A DNA stretch of 64,000 nt from Amaranthus tricolor (Eukaryota > Streptophyta > Magnoliopsida > Caryophyllales > Amaranthaceae), in contig NC_080052.1 of the NCBI RefSeq assembly GCF_026212465.1, positions 14,849,878-14,913,877 of the forward strand, in the 5' to 3' direction. The notes below the pieces were generated by a model. It was given only the letters and a program-made list of their open reading frames with translations. It made no database searches and was not told where the DNA came from. The position numbers and the translations under genes are program-made. The stretch's first letter is position 1. The number at the start of each line of letters is the position of its first letter. Below are positions 1 to 13,700 of this stretch, in pieces.

Positions 1-169
1 CTTAAAAACCCATAAAATCGCAACTTAACTTCTAATTTCTAGCATATGGCTATTATTTTCAATTCTAACCATTTCAACACAATAATATATGCCAAATAGT
101 GTTGTGTGCCAAGTTTCGTGCATAACAAACCATGTTTGACCTACGTTACGCGCGAAATTGACAAAAGCG
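1..169. repeat. Satellite short module (representative, ~169 bp)
   Basis: The module begins CTTAAAAACC(C/G)(A/T)TAAAATCGC and ends in a CpG-rich box TTACGCGCGAAATTGACAAAAACG. The same module recurs at 170-336 (167 bp, lacking AT in the ATATG part), 878-1046 and 1047-1215, and throughout all satellite blocks of the window. It is the only module found next to the CACTA exons (24,661-25,500 and 48,319-49,013), which suggests it is the ancestral unit. Its length is in the range common for plant satellites. Confidence 0.95.
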
Positions 170-336
170 CTTAAAAACCCTTAAAATCGCAACTTAACTT
201 TTAATTTCTAGCATGACTATTATTTTCAATTGTAACCATTTCAACACAATAATATATGCCAAATAGTGTTGTGTGCCAAGTTTCGTGCATAACAAACCAT
301 GTTTGACCTACTTTACGCGCGAAATTGACAAAAACG

Positions 337-877
337 CTTAAAAACCCTTAAAATCGGAAGTTAACTTCTAATTTCTAGCATATGACTATTATTTTCAATT
401 CTAACCATTTCAACACAATAATATATGCAAAATAGTGCTGTGTGCCAAGTTTCGTGTATAACAAACCATGTTTGACCTACTTTACGCGCGAAATTGACAC
501 AACAGTAAACTAGTGACCAGACTACATTGCGAGACACGTTGAGACCAAACCTATGCATCCAGGACCTAGGCTAAAGTGGAAATGGAATATTGGTACTTGG
601 ATCTAGCTATCAAGGTCCTAAAACCATTCGAACAATCCCCGTGGACTCCTAGAAGCTGAGCTGAAGAAGGGCTGCTCGACAGTTTGCTAGATCAGAATTT
701 TGTTTAAGTGTTTGTTGTTGTTTTGTGTTCTTTTCATGATCATTTGTAGTTTTTGACTGTGTCATTAATCAAATCTTACGCACAACATTAATCCTTGCAT
801 AGCCAAGGCCTTAATCAGCTCCGGTTTCGCATCAAAACCAAGTTTGTGTACTTTACGCGCGAAATTAAAAAAAAACG
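337..877. repeat. Satellite long module (representative, ~540 bp)
   Basis: The first ~160 bp match the short module. At GAAATTGACACAACAG the sequence leaves it and continues into a ~370-bp unrelated tail (about 500-877). The tail ends with a degenerate copy of the short-module end (AAACCAAGTTTG...TTTACGCGCGAAATT). The simplest reading is a short module that gained a ~370-bp insert together with a duplicated module end. The tail shows no internal repeat and no convincing coding potential; its source is unknown. In B halves the equivalent module is 1216-1754. Confidence 0.9.
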
Positions 878-1754
878 CTTAAAAACCCATAATATCGCAA
901 CTTAACTTCTAATTTCTAGCATATGGCTATTATTTTCAATTCTAACCATTTAAACACAATAATATATGCCAAATAGTGTTGTGTGGCAAGTTTCGTGCAA
1001 AACAAACAAAGTTTGAGCTACTTTACGCGCGTAATTGACAAAAACGCTTAAAAACCCTTAAAATCGCAACTTAACTTCTAATTTCTAGCATATGGCTATT
1101 ATTTTCAATTCTAACCATTTCAACACAATAATATATTCCAAATAGTGTTGTGTTCCAAGTTTCGTGCATAACAAATCAAGTTTGACCTAAATTACGCGCG
1201 AAATTGACAAAAACGCTTAAAAACCCTTAAAATCGCAACTTAACTTCTAATTTCTAGCATATGACTATTATTATCAATTCTAACCATTTCAATACAATAA
1301 TATATGCCAAATAGTGCTGTGTGCCAAGTTTCGTGCATAACAAACCTTGTTTGTCCTACTTTACGCGCGAAATTGACACAACAGCAAACTAGTGACCAGA
1401 CCACATTGCACGACACGTTGAGACCAAACCTATGCATCCAGGACCTAGGCTAAAGTGGAAATAGAATCTTGGTACTTGGATCTAGCTATCAAGGTCCTAA
1501 AACCATTCTAAAATCCCCGTGGACTCCTAGAAGCTAAGCTGAAGGAGGGCTGCTCGAAAGATTGCTAGATCAGAATTTTGTTTAAGTGTTTGTGGTTGTT
1601 TCGTGTTCTTTTCATGATCATTTGTAGTTTTTGACTGTGTCATTAATCAAAGCATACGCACAACATTAATCCTTGCATAGCCAAGGCCTTAATCAGCCCC
1701 GGTTTCATATCAAAACCAAGTTTGAGTACTATACGCGCGAAATTGACAAAAACG
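878..1754. repeat. Satellite B half-unit (representative)
   Basis: This is the second half of the dimeric repeat: two short modules (878-1046, 1047-1215) and one long module (1216-1754). Diagnostic differences from the A half include GCGCGTAATT in module 1, CAATACAATAA in the long module and GAAGGAGGGCTGCTCGAAAG in the tail. Some B halves (around 2,910, 4,662 and 8,168) share CCTAGTTTAGTGC while the others have CCAAGTTTCGTGC, a second layer of variation within the array. Confidence 0.9.
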
Positions 1755-4700
1755 CTTAAAAACCCATAAAATCGCAACTTAACTTCTAATTTCTAGCATA
1801 TGGCTATTATTTTCAATTCTAACCATTTCAACACAATAATATATGCCAAATAGTGTTGTGTGCCAAGTTTCGTGCATAACAAACCATGTTTGACCTACGT
1901 TACGCGCGAAATTGACAAAAGCGCTTAAAAACCCTTAAAATCGCAACTTAACTTTTAATTTCTAGCATGACTATTATTTTCAATTGTAACCATTTCAACA
2001 CAATAATATATGCCAAATAGTGTTGTGTGCCAAGTTTCGTTCATAACAAACCATGTTTGACCTACTTTACGCGCGAAATTGACAAAAACGCTTAAAAACC
2101 CTTAAAATCGCAACTTAACTTCTAATTTCTAGCATATGACTATTATTTTCAATTCTAACCATTTCAACACAATAATATATGCAAAATAGTGCTGTGTGCC
2201 AAGTTTCGCGTATAACAAACCATGTTTGACCTACTTTACGCGCGAAATTGACACAACAGTAAACTAGTGACCAGACTACATTGCACGACACGTTGAGACC
2301 AAACCTATGCATCCAGGACCTAGACTAAAGTGGAAATGGAATCTTGGTACTTGGATCTAGCTATCAAGGTCCTAAAATCATTCTAACAATCCCCGTGGAC
2401 TCCTAGAAGCTGAGCTGAAGAAGGGCTGCTCGACAGTTTGCTAGATCAGAATTTTGTTTAAGTGTTTGTGGTTGTTTTGTGTTCTTTTCATGATCATTTG
2501 CAGTTTTTGACTGTGTCATTAATCAAATCTTACGCACAACATTAATCCTTGCATAGCCAAGGCCTTAATCAGCTCCGGTTTCGCATCAAAACCAAGTTTG
2601 TGTACTTTACGCGCGAAATTAAAAAAAACGCTTAAAAACCCATAAAATCGCAACTTAACTTCTAATTTCTAGCATATGGCTATTATTTTCAATTCTAACC
2701 ATTTAAACACAATAATATATGCCAAATAGTGTTGTGTGGCAAGTTTCGTGCAAAACAAACAAAGTTTGAGCTACTTTACGCGCGTAATTGACAAAAACGC
2801 TTAAAAACCCTTAAAATCGCAACTTAACTTCTAATTTCTAGCATATGGCTATTATTTTCAATTCTAACCATTTCAACACAATAATATATTCCAAATAGTG
2901 TTGTGTTCCTAGTTTAGTGCATAACAAATCAAGTTTGACCTAAATTACGCGCGAAATTGACAAAAACGCTTAAAAACCCTTAAAATCGCAACTTAACTTC
3001 TAATTTCTAGTATATGACTATTATTATCAATTCTAACCATTTCAATACAATAATATATGCCAAATAGTGCTGTGTGCCAAGTTTCGTGCATAACAAACCT
3101 TGTTTGTCCTACTTTACGCGCGAAATTGACACAACAGCAAACTAGTGACCAGACCACATTGCACGACACGTTGAGACCAAACCTATGCATCCAGGACCTA
3201 GGCTAAAGTGGAAATAGAATCTTGGTACTTGGATCTAGCTATCAAGGTCCTAAAACCATTCTAAAATCCCCGTGGACTCCTAGAAGCTAAGCTGAAGGAG
3301 GGCTGCTCGAAAGATTGCTAGATCAGAATTTTGTTTAAGTGTTTGTGGTTGTTTCGTGTTCTTTTCATGATCATTTGTAGTTTTTGACTGTGTCATTAAT
3401 CAAAGCATACGCACAACATTAATCCTTGCATAGCCAAGGCCTTAATCAGCCCCGGTTTCATATCAAAACCAAGTTTGAGTACTATACGCGCGAAATTGAC
3501 AAAAACGCTTAAAAACCCATAAAATCGCAACTTAACTTCTAATTTCTAGCATATGGCTATTATTTTCAATTCTAACCATTTCAACACAATAATATATGCC
3601 AAATAGTGTTGTGTGCCAAGTTTCGTGCATAACAAACCATGTTTGACCTACGTTACGCGCGAAATTGACAAAAACGCTTAAAAACCCTTAAAATCGCAAC
3701 TTAACTTTTAATTTCTAGCATGACTATTATTTTCAATTGTAACCGTTTCAACACAATAATATATGCCAAATAGTGTTGTGTGCCAAGTTTCGTTCATAAC
3801 AAACCATGTTTGACCTACTTTACGCGCGAAATTGACAAAAACGCTTAAAAACCCTTAAAATCGCAACTTAACTTCTAATTTCTAGCATATGACTATTATT
3901 TTCAATTCTAACCATTTCAACACAATAATATATGCAAAATAGTGCTGTGTGCCAAGTTTCGTGTATAACAAACCATGTTTGACCTACTTTACGCGCGAAA
4001 TTGACACAACAGTAAACTAGTGACCAGACTACATTGCACGACACGTTGAGACCAAACCTATGCATCCAGGACCTAGGTTAAAGTGGAAATGGAATCTTGG
4101 TACTTGGATCTAGCTATCAAGGTCCTAAAACCATTCTAACAATCCCCGTGGACTCCTAGAAGCTGAGCTGAAGAAGGGCTGCTCGACAGTTTGCTAGATC
4201 AGAATTTTGTTTAAGTGTTTGTTGTTGTTTTGTGTTCTTTTCATGATCATTTGTAGTTTTTGACTGTGTCATTAATCAAATCTTACGCACAACATTAATC
4301 CTTGCATAGCCAAGGCCTTAATCAGCTCCGGTTTCGCATCAAAACCAAGTTTGTGTACTTTACGCGCGAAATTAAAAAAAACGCTTAAAAACCCATAAAA
4401 TCGCAACTTAACTTCTAATTTCTAGCATATGGCTATTATTTTCAATTCTAACCATTTAAACACAATAATATATGCCAAATAGTGTTGTGTGGCAAGTTTC
4501 GTGCAAAACAAACAAAGTTTGAGCTACTTTACGCGCGTAATTGACAAAAACGCTTAAAAACCCTTAAAATCGCAACTTAACTTCTAATTTCTAGCATATG
4601 GCTATTATTTTCAATTCTAACCATTTCAACACAATAATATATTCCAAATAGTGTTGTGTTCCTAGTTTAGTGCATAACAAATCAAGTTTGACCTAAATTA

Positions 4701-7700
4701 CGCGCGAAATTGACAAAAACGCTTAAAAACCCTTAAAATCGCAACTTAACTTCTAATTTCTAGTATATGACTATTATTATCAATTCTAACCATTTCAATA
4801 CAATAATATATGCCAAATAGTGCTGTGTGCCAAGTTTCGTGCATAACAAACCTTGTTTGTCCTACTTTACGCGCGAAATTGACACAACAGCAAACTAGTG
4901 ACCAGACCACATTGCACGACACGTTGAGACCAAACCTATGCATCCAGGACCTAGGCTAAAGTGGAAATAGAATCTTGGTACTTGGATCTAGCTATCAAGG
5001 TCCTAAAACCATTCTAAAATCCCCGTGGACTCCTAGAAGCTAAGCTGAAGGAGGGCTGCTCGAAAGATTGCTAGATCAGAATTTTGTTTAAGTGTTTGTG
5101 GTTGTTTCGTGTTCTTTTCATGATCATTTGTAGTTTTTGACTGTGTCATTAATCAAAGCATACGCACAACATTAATCCTTGCATAGCCAAGGCCTTAATC
5201 AGCCCCGGTTACATATCAAAACCAAGTTTGAGTACTATACGCGCGAAATTGACAAAAACGCTTAAAAACCCATAAAATCGCAACTTAACTTCTAATTTCT
5301 AGCATATGGCTATTATTTTCAATTCTAACCATTTCAACACAATAATATATGCCAAATAGTGTTGTGTGCCAAGTTTCGTGCATAACAAACCATGTTTGAC
5401 CTACGTTACGCGCGAAATTGACAAAAACGCTTAAAAACCCTTAAAATCGCAACTTAACTTTTAATTTCTAGCATGACTATTATTTTCAATTGTAACCGTT
5501 TCAACACAATAATATATGCCAAATAGTGTTGTGTGCCAAGTTTCGTTCATAACAAACCATGTTTGACCTACTTTACGCGCGAAATTGACAAAAACGCTTA
5601 AAAACCCTTAAAATCGCAACTTAACTTCTAATTTCTAGCATATGACTATTATTTTCAATTCTAACCATTTCAACACAATAATATATGCAAAATAGTGCTG
5701 TGTGCCAAGTTTCGTGTATAACAAACCATGTTTGACCTACTTTACGCGCGAAATTGACACAACAGTAAACTAGTGACCAGACTACATTGCACGACACGTT
5801 GAGACCAAACCTATGCATCCAGGACCTAGGTTAAAGTGGAAATGGAATCTTGGTACTTGGATCTAGCTATCAAGGTCCTAAAACCATTCTAACAATCCCC
5901 GTGGACTCCTAGAAGCTGAGCTGAAGAAGGGCTGCTCGACAGTTTGCTAGATCAGAATTTTGTTTAAGTGTTTGTTGTTGTTTTGTGTTCTTTTCATGAT
6001 CATTTGTAGTTTTTGACTGTGTCATTAATCAAATCTTACGCACAACATTAATCCTTGCATAGCCAAGGCCTTAATCAGCTCCGGTTTCGCATCAAAACCA
6101 AGTTTGTGTACTTTACGCGCGAAATTAAAAAAAAACGCTTAAAAACCCATAAAATCGCAACTTAACTTCTAATTTCTAGCATATGGCTATTATTTTCAAT
6201 TCTAACCATTTAAACACAATAATATATGCCAAATAGTGTTGTGTGGCAAGTTTCGTGCAAAACAAACAAAGTTTGAGCTACTTTACGCGCGTAATTGACA
6301 AAAACGCTTAAAAACCCTTAAAATCGCAACTTAACTTCTAATTTCTAGCATATGGCTATTATTTTCAATTCTAACCATTTCAACACAATAATATATTCCA
6401 AATAGTGTTGTGTTCCAAGTTTCGTGCATAACAAATCAAGTTTGACCTAAATTACGCGCGAAATTGACAAAAACGCTTAAAAACCCTTAAAATCGCAACT
6501 TAACTTCTAATTTCTAGCATATGACTATTATTATCAATTCTAACCATTTCAATACAATAATATATGCCAAATAGTGCTGTGTGCCAAGTTTCGTGCATAA
6601 CAAACCTTGTTTGTCCTACTTTACGCGCGAAATTGACACAACAGCAAACTAGTGACCAGACCACATTGCACGACACGTTGAGACCAAACCTATGCATCCA
6701 GGACCTAGGCTAAAGTGGAAATAGAATCTTGGTACTTGGATCTAGCTATCAAGGTCCTAAAACCATTCTAAAATCCCCGTGGACTCCTAGAAGCTAAGCT
6801 GAAGGAGGGCTGCTCGAAAGATTGCTAGATCAGAATTTTGTTTAAGTGTTTGTGGTTGTTTCGTGTTCTTTTCATGATCATTTGTAGTTTTTGACTGTGT
6901 CATTAATCAAAGCATACGCACAACATTAATCCTTGCATAGCCAAGGCCTTAATCAGCCCCGGTTTCATATCAAAACCAAGTTTGAGTACTATACGCGCGA
7001 AATTGACAAAAACGCTTAAAAACCCATAAAATCGCAACTTAACTTCTAATTTCTAGCATATGGCTATTATTTTCAATTCTAACCATTTCAACACAATAAT
7101 ATATGCCAAATAGTGTTGTGTGCCAAGTTTCGTGCATAACAAACCATGTTTGACCTACGTTACGCGCGAAATTGACAAAAGCGCTTAAAAACCCTTAAAA
7201 TCGCAAATTAACTTTTAATTTCTAGCATGACTATTATTTTCAATTGTAACCGTTTCAACACAATAATATATGCCAAATAGTGTTGTGTGCCAAGTTTCGT
7301 TCATAACAAACCATGTTTGACCTACTTTACGCGCGAAATTGACAAAAACGCTTAAAAACCCTTAAAATCGCAACTTAACTTCTAATTTCTAGCATATGAC
7401 TATTATTTTCAATTCTAACCATTTCAACACAATAATATATGCAAAATAGTGCTGTGTGCCAAGTTTCGCGTATAACAAACCATGTTTGACCTACTTTACG
7501 CGCGAAATTGACACAACAGTAAACTAGTGACCAGACTACATTGCACGACACGTTGAGACCAAACCTATGCATCCAGGACCTAGGCTAAAGTGGAAATGGA
7601 ATCTTGGTACTTGGATCTAGCTATCAAGGTCCTAAAACCATTCTAACAATCCCCGTGGACTCCTAGAAGCTGAGCTGAAGAAGGGCTGCTCGACAGTTTG

Positions 7701-10700
7701 CTAGATCAGAATTTTGTTTAAGTGTTTGTGGTTGTTTTGTGTACTTTTCATGATCATTTGCAGTTTTTGACTGTGTCATTAATCAAATCTTACGCACAAC
7801 ATTAATCCTTGCATAGCCAAGGCCTTAATCAGCTCCGGTTTCGCATCAAAACCAAGTTTGTGTACTTTACGCGCGAAATTAAAAAAAACGCTTAAAAACC
7901 CATAAAATCGCAACTTAACTTCTAATTTCTAGCATATGGCTATTATTTTCAATTCTAACCATTTAAACACAATAATATATGCCAAATAGTGTTGTGTGGC
8001 AAGTTTCGTGCAAAACAAACAAAGTTTGAGCTACTTTACGCGCGTAATTGACAAAAACGCTTAAAAACCCTTAAAATCGCAACTTAACTTCTAATTTCTA
8101 GCATATGGCTATTATTTTCAATTCTAACCATTTCAACACAATAATATATTCCAAATAGTGTTGTGTTCCTAGTTTAGTGCATAACAAATCAAGTTTGACC
8201 TAAATTACGCGCGAAATTGACAAAAACGCTTAAAAACCCTTAAAATCGCAACTTAACTTCTAATTTCTAGCATATGACTATTATTATCAATTCTAACCAT
8301 TTCAATACAATAATATATGCCAAATAGTGTTGTGTGCCAAGTTTCGTGCATAACAAACCTTGTTTGTCCTACTTTACGCGCGAAATTGACACAACAGCAA
8401 ACTAGTGACCAGACCACATTGCACGACACGTTGAGACCAAACCTATGCATCCAGGACCTAGGCTAAAGTGGAAATAGAATCTTGGTACTTGGATCTAGCT
8501 ATCAAGGTCCTAAAACCATTCTAAAATCCCCGTGGACTCCTAGAAGCTAAGCTGAAGGAGGGCTGCTAGAAAGATTGCTAGATCAGAATTTTGTTTAAGT
8601 GTTTGTGGTTGTTTCGTGTTCTTTTCATGATCATTTGTAGTTTTTGACTGTGTCATTAATCAAAGCATACGCACAACATTAATCCTTGCATAGCCAAGGC
8701 CTTAATCAGCCCCGGTTTCATATCAAAACCAAGTTTGAGTACTATACGCGCGAAATTGACAAAAACGCTTAAAAACCCATAAAATCGCAACTTAACTTCT
8801 AATTTCTAGCATATGGCTATTATTTTCAATTCTAACCATTTCAACACAATAATATATTCCAAATAGTGTTGTGTGTCAAGTTTCGTGCATAACAAACCAT
8901 GTTTGACCTACGTTGCGCGCGAAATTGACAAAAGCGCTTAAAAACCCTTAAAATCGCAACTTAACTTTTAATTTCTAGCATGACTATTATTTTCAATTGT
9001 AACCGTTTCAACACAATAATATATGCCAAATAGTGTTGTGTGCCAAGTTTCGTTCATAACAAACCATGTTTGACCTACTTTACGCGCGAAATTGACAAAA
9101 ACGCTTACAAACCCTTAAAATCGCAACTTAACTTCTAATTTCTAGCATATGACTATTATTTTCAATTCTAACCATTTCAACACAATAATATATGCAAAAT
9201 AGTGCTGTGTGCCAAGTTTCGTGTATAACAAACCATGTTTGACCTACTTTACGCGCGAAATTGACACAACAGTAAACTAGTGACCAGACTACATTGCACG
9301 ACACGTTGAGACCAAACCTATGCATCCAGGACCTAGGTTAAAGTGGAAATGGAATCTTGGTACTTGGATCTAGCTATCAAGGTCCTAAAACCATTCTAAC
9401 AATCCCCGTGGACTCCTAGAAGCTGAGCTGAAGAAGGGCTGCTCGACAGTTTGCTAGATCAGAATTTTGTTTAAGTGTTTGTTGTTGTTTTGTGTTCTTT
9501 TCATGATCATTTGTAGTTTTTGACTGTGTCATTAATCAAATCTTACGCACAACATTAATCCTTGCATAGCCAAGGCCTTAATCAGCTCCGGTTTCGCATC
9601 AAAACCAAGTTTGTGTACTTTACGCGCGAAATTAAAAAAAAACGCTTAAAAACCCATAAAATCGCAACTTAACTTCTAATTTCTAGCATATGGCTATTAT
9701 TTTCAATTCTAACCATTTAAACACAATAATATATGCCAAATAGTGTTGTGTGGCAAGTTTCGTGCAAAACAAACAAAGTTTGAGCTACTTTACGCGCGTA
9801 ATTGACAAAAACGCTTAAAAACCCTTAAAATCGCAACTTAACTTCTAATTTCTAGCATATGGCTATTATTTTCAATTCTAACCATTTCAACACAATAATA
9901 TATTCCAAATAGTGTTGTGTTCCAAGTTTCGTGCATAACAAATCAAGTTTGACCTAAATTACGCGCGAAATTGACAAAAACGCTTAAAAACCCTTAAAAT
10001 CGCAACTTAACTTCTAATTTCTAGCATATGACTATTATTATCAATTCTAACCATTTCAATACAATAATATATGCCAAATAGTGCTGTGTGCCAAGTTTCG
10101 TGCATAACAAACCTTGTTTGTCCTACTTTACGCGCGAAATTGACACAACAGCAAACTAGTGACCAGACCACATTGCACGACACGTTGAGACCAAACCTAT
10201 GCATCCAGGACCTAGGCTAAAGTGGAAATAGAATCTTGGTACTTGGATCTAGCTATCAAGGTCCTAAAACCATTCTAAAATCCCCGTGGACTCCTAGAAG
10301 CTAAGCTGAAGGAGGGCTGCTCGAAAGATTGCTAGATCAGAATTTTGTTTAAGTGTTTGTGGTTGTTTCGTGTTCTTTTCATGATCATTTGTAGTTTTTG
10401 ACTGTGTCATTAATCAAAGCATACGCACAACATTAATCCTTGCATAGCCAAGGCCTTAATCAGCCCCGGTTTCATATCAAAACCAAGTTTGAGTACTATA
10501 CGCGCGAAATTGACAAAAACGCTTAAAAACCCATAAAATCGCAACTTAACTTCTAATTTCTAGCATATGGCTATTATTTTCAATTCTAACCATTTCAACA
10601 CAATAATATATGCCAAATAGTGTTGTGTGCCAAGTTTCGTGCATAACAAACCATGTTTGACCTACGTTACGCGCGAAATTGACAAAAGCGCTTAAAAACC

Positions 10701-13700
10701 CTTAAAATCGCAACTTAACTTTTAATTTCTAGCATGACTATTATTTTCAATTGTAACCATTTCAACACAATAATATATGCCAAATAGTGTTGTGTGCCAA
10801 GTTTCGTGCATAACAAACCATGTTTGACCAACTTTACGCGCGAAATTGACAAAAACGCTTAAAAACCCTTAAAATCGGAACTTAACTTCTAATTTCTAGC
10901 ATATGACTATTATTTTCAATTCTAACCATTTCAACACAATAATATATGCAAAATAGTGCTGTGTGCCAAGTTTCGTGTATAACAAACCATGTTTGACCTA
11001 CTTTACGCGCGAAATTGACACAACAGTAAACTAGTGACCAGACTACATTGCACGACACGTTGAGACCAAACCTATGCATCCAGGACCTAGGCTAAAGTGG
11101 AAATGGAATATTGGTACTTGGATCTAGCTATCAAGGTCCTAAAACCATTCTAACAATCCCCGTGGACTCCTAGAAGCTGAGCTGAAGAAGGGCTGCTCGA
11201 CAGTTTGCTAGATCAGAATTTTGTTTAAGTGTTTGTTGTTGTTTTGTGTTCTTTTCATGATCATTTGTAGTTTTTGACTGTGTCATTAATCAAATGATAC
11301 GCACAACATTAATCCTTGCATAGCCAAGGCCTTAATCAGCTCCGGTTTCGCATCAAAACCAAGTTTGTGTACTTTACGCGCGAAATTAAAAAAAAACGCT
11401 TAAAAACCCATAAAATCGCAACTTAACTTCTAATTTCTAGCATATGGCTATTATTTTCAATTCTAACCATTTAAACACAATAATATATGCCAAATAGTGT
11501 TGTGTGGCAAGTTTCGTGCAAAACAAACAAAGTTTGAGCTACTTTACGCGCGTAATTGACAAAAACGCTTAAAAACCCTTAAAATCGCAACTTAACTTCT
11601 AATTTCTAGCATATGGCTATTATTTTCAATTCTAACCATTTCAACACAATAATATATTCCAAATAGTGTTGTGTTCCAAGTTTCGTGCATAACAAATCAA
11701 GTTTGACCTAAATTACGCGCGAAATTGACAAAAACGCTTAAAAACCCTTAAAATCGCAACTTAACTTCTAATTTCTAGCATATGACTATTATTATCAATT
11801 CTAACCATTTCAATACAATAATATATGCCAAATAGTGCTGTGTGCCAAGTTTCGTGCATAACAAACCTTGTTTGTCCTACTTTACGCGCGAAATTGACAC
11901 AACAGCAAACTAGTGACCAGACCACATTGCACGACACGTTGAGACCAAACCTATGCATCCAGGACCTAGGCTAAAGTGGAAATAGAATCTTGGTACTTGG
12001 ATCTAGCTATCAAGGTCCTAAAACCATTCTAAAATCCCCGTGGACTCCTAGAAGCTAAGCTGAAGGAGGGCTGCTCGAAAGATTGCTAGATCAGAATTTT
12101 GTTTAAGTGTTTGTGGTTGTTTCGTGTTCTTTTCATGATCATTTGTAGTTTTTGACTGTGTCATTAATCAAAGCATACGCACAACATTAATCCTTGCATA
12201 GCCAAGGCCTTAATCAGCCCCGGTTTCATATCAAAACCAAGTTTGAGTACTATACGCGCGAAATTGACAAAAACGCTTAAAAACCCATAAAATCGCAACT
12301 TAACTTCTAATTTCTAGCATATGGCTATTATTTTCAATTCTAACCATTTCAACACAATAATATATGCCAAATAGTGTTGTGTGCCAAGTTTCGTGCATAA
12401 CAAACCATGTTTGACCTACGTTACGCGCGAAATTGACAAAAGCGCTTAAAAACCCTTAAAATCGCAACTTAACTTTTAATTTCTAGCATGACTATTATTT
12501 TCAATTGTAACCATTTCAACACAATAATATATGCCAAATAGTGTTGTGTGCCAAGTTTCGTGCATAACAAACCATGTTTGACCAACTTTACGCGCGAAAT
12601 TGACAAAAACGCTTAAAAACCCTTAAAATCGGAACTTAACTTCTAATTTCTAGCATATGACTATTATTTTCAATTCTAACCATTTCAACACAATAATATA
12701 TGCAAAATAGTGCTGTGTGCCAAGTTTCGTGTATAACAAACCATGTTTGACCTACTTTACGCGCGAAATTGACACAACAGTAAACTAGTGACCAGACTAC
12801 ATTGCACGACACGTTGAGACCAAACCTATGCATCCAGGACCTAGGCTAAAGTGGAAATGGAATATTGGTACTTGGATCTAGCTATCAAGGTCCTAAAACC
12901 ATTCTAACAATCCCCGTGGACTCCTAGAAGCTGAGCTGAAGAAGGGCTGCTCGACAGTTTGCTAGATCAGAATTTTGTTTAAGTGTTTGTTGTTGTTTTG
13001 TGTTCTTTTCATGATCATTTGTAGTTTTTGACTGTGTCATTAATCAAATGATACGCACAACATTAATCCTTGCATAGCCAAGGCCTTAATCAGCTCCGGT
13101 TTCGCATCAAAACCAAGTTTGTGTACTTTACGCGCGAAATTAAAAAAAAACGCTTAAAAACCCATAAAATCGCAACTTAACTTCTAATTTCTAGCATATG
13201 GCTATTATTTTCAATTCTAACCATTTAAACACAATAATATATGCCAAATAGTGTTGTGTGGCAAGTTTCGTGCAAAACAAACAAAGTTTGAGCTACTTTA
13301 CGCGCGTAATTGACAAAAACGCTTAAAAACCCTTAAAATCGCAACTTAACTTCTAATTTCTAGCATATGGCTATTATTTTCAATTCTAACCATTTCAACA
13401 CAATAATATATTCCAAATAGTGTTGTGTTCCAAGTTTCGTGCATAACAAATCAAGTTTGACCTAAATTACGCGCGAAATTGACAAAAACGCTTAAAAACC
13501 CTTAAAATCGCAACTTAACTTCTAATTTCTAGCATATGACTATTATTATCAATTCTAACCATTTCAATACAATAATATATGCCAAATAGTGCTGTGTGCC
13601 AAGTTTCGTGCATAACAAACCTTGTTTGTCCTACTTTACGCGCGAAATTGACACAACAGCAAACTAGTGACCAGACCACATTGCATGACACGTTGAGACC

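Noticed and set aside
361..558. A 65-codon minus-strand ORF repeated in almost every satellite half-unit
   Set aside because: It spans the short-module/tail join, has unusual Cys/His/Trp-rich composition, no known domain and no promoter. Its persistence follows from sequence homogenisation of the array.
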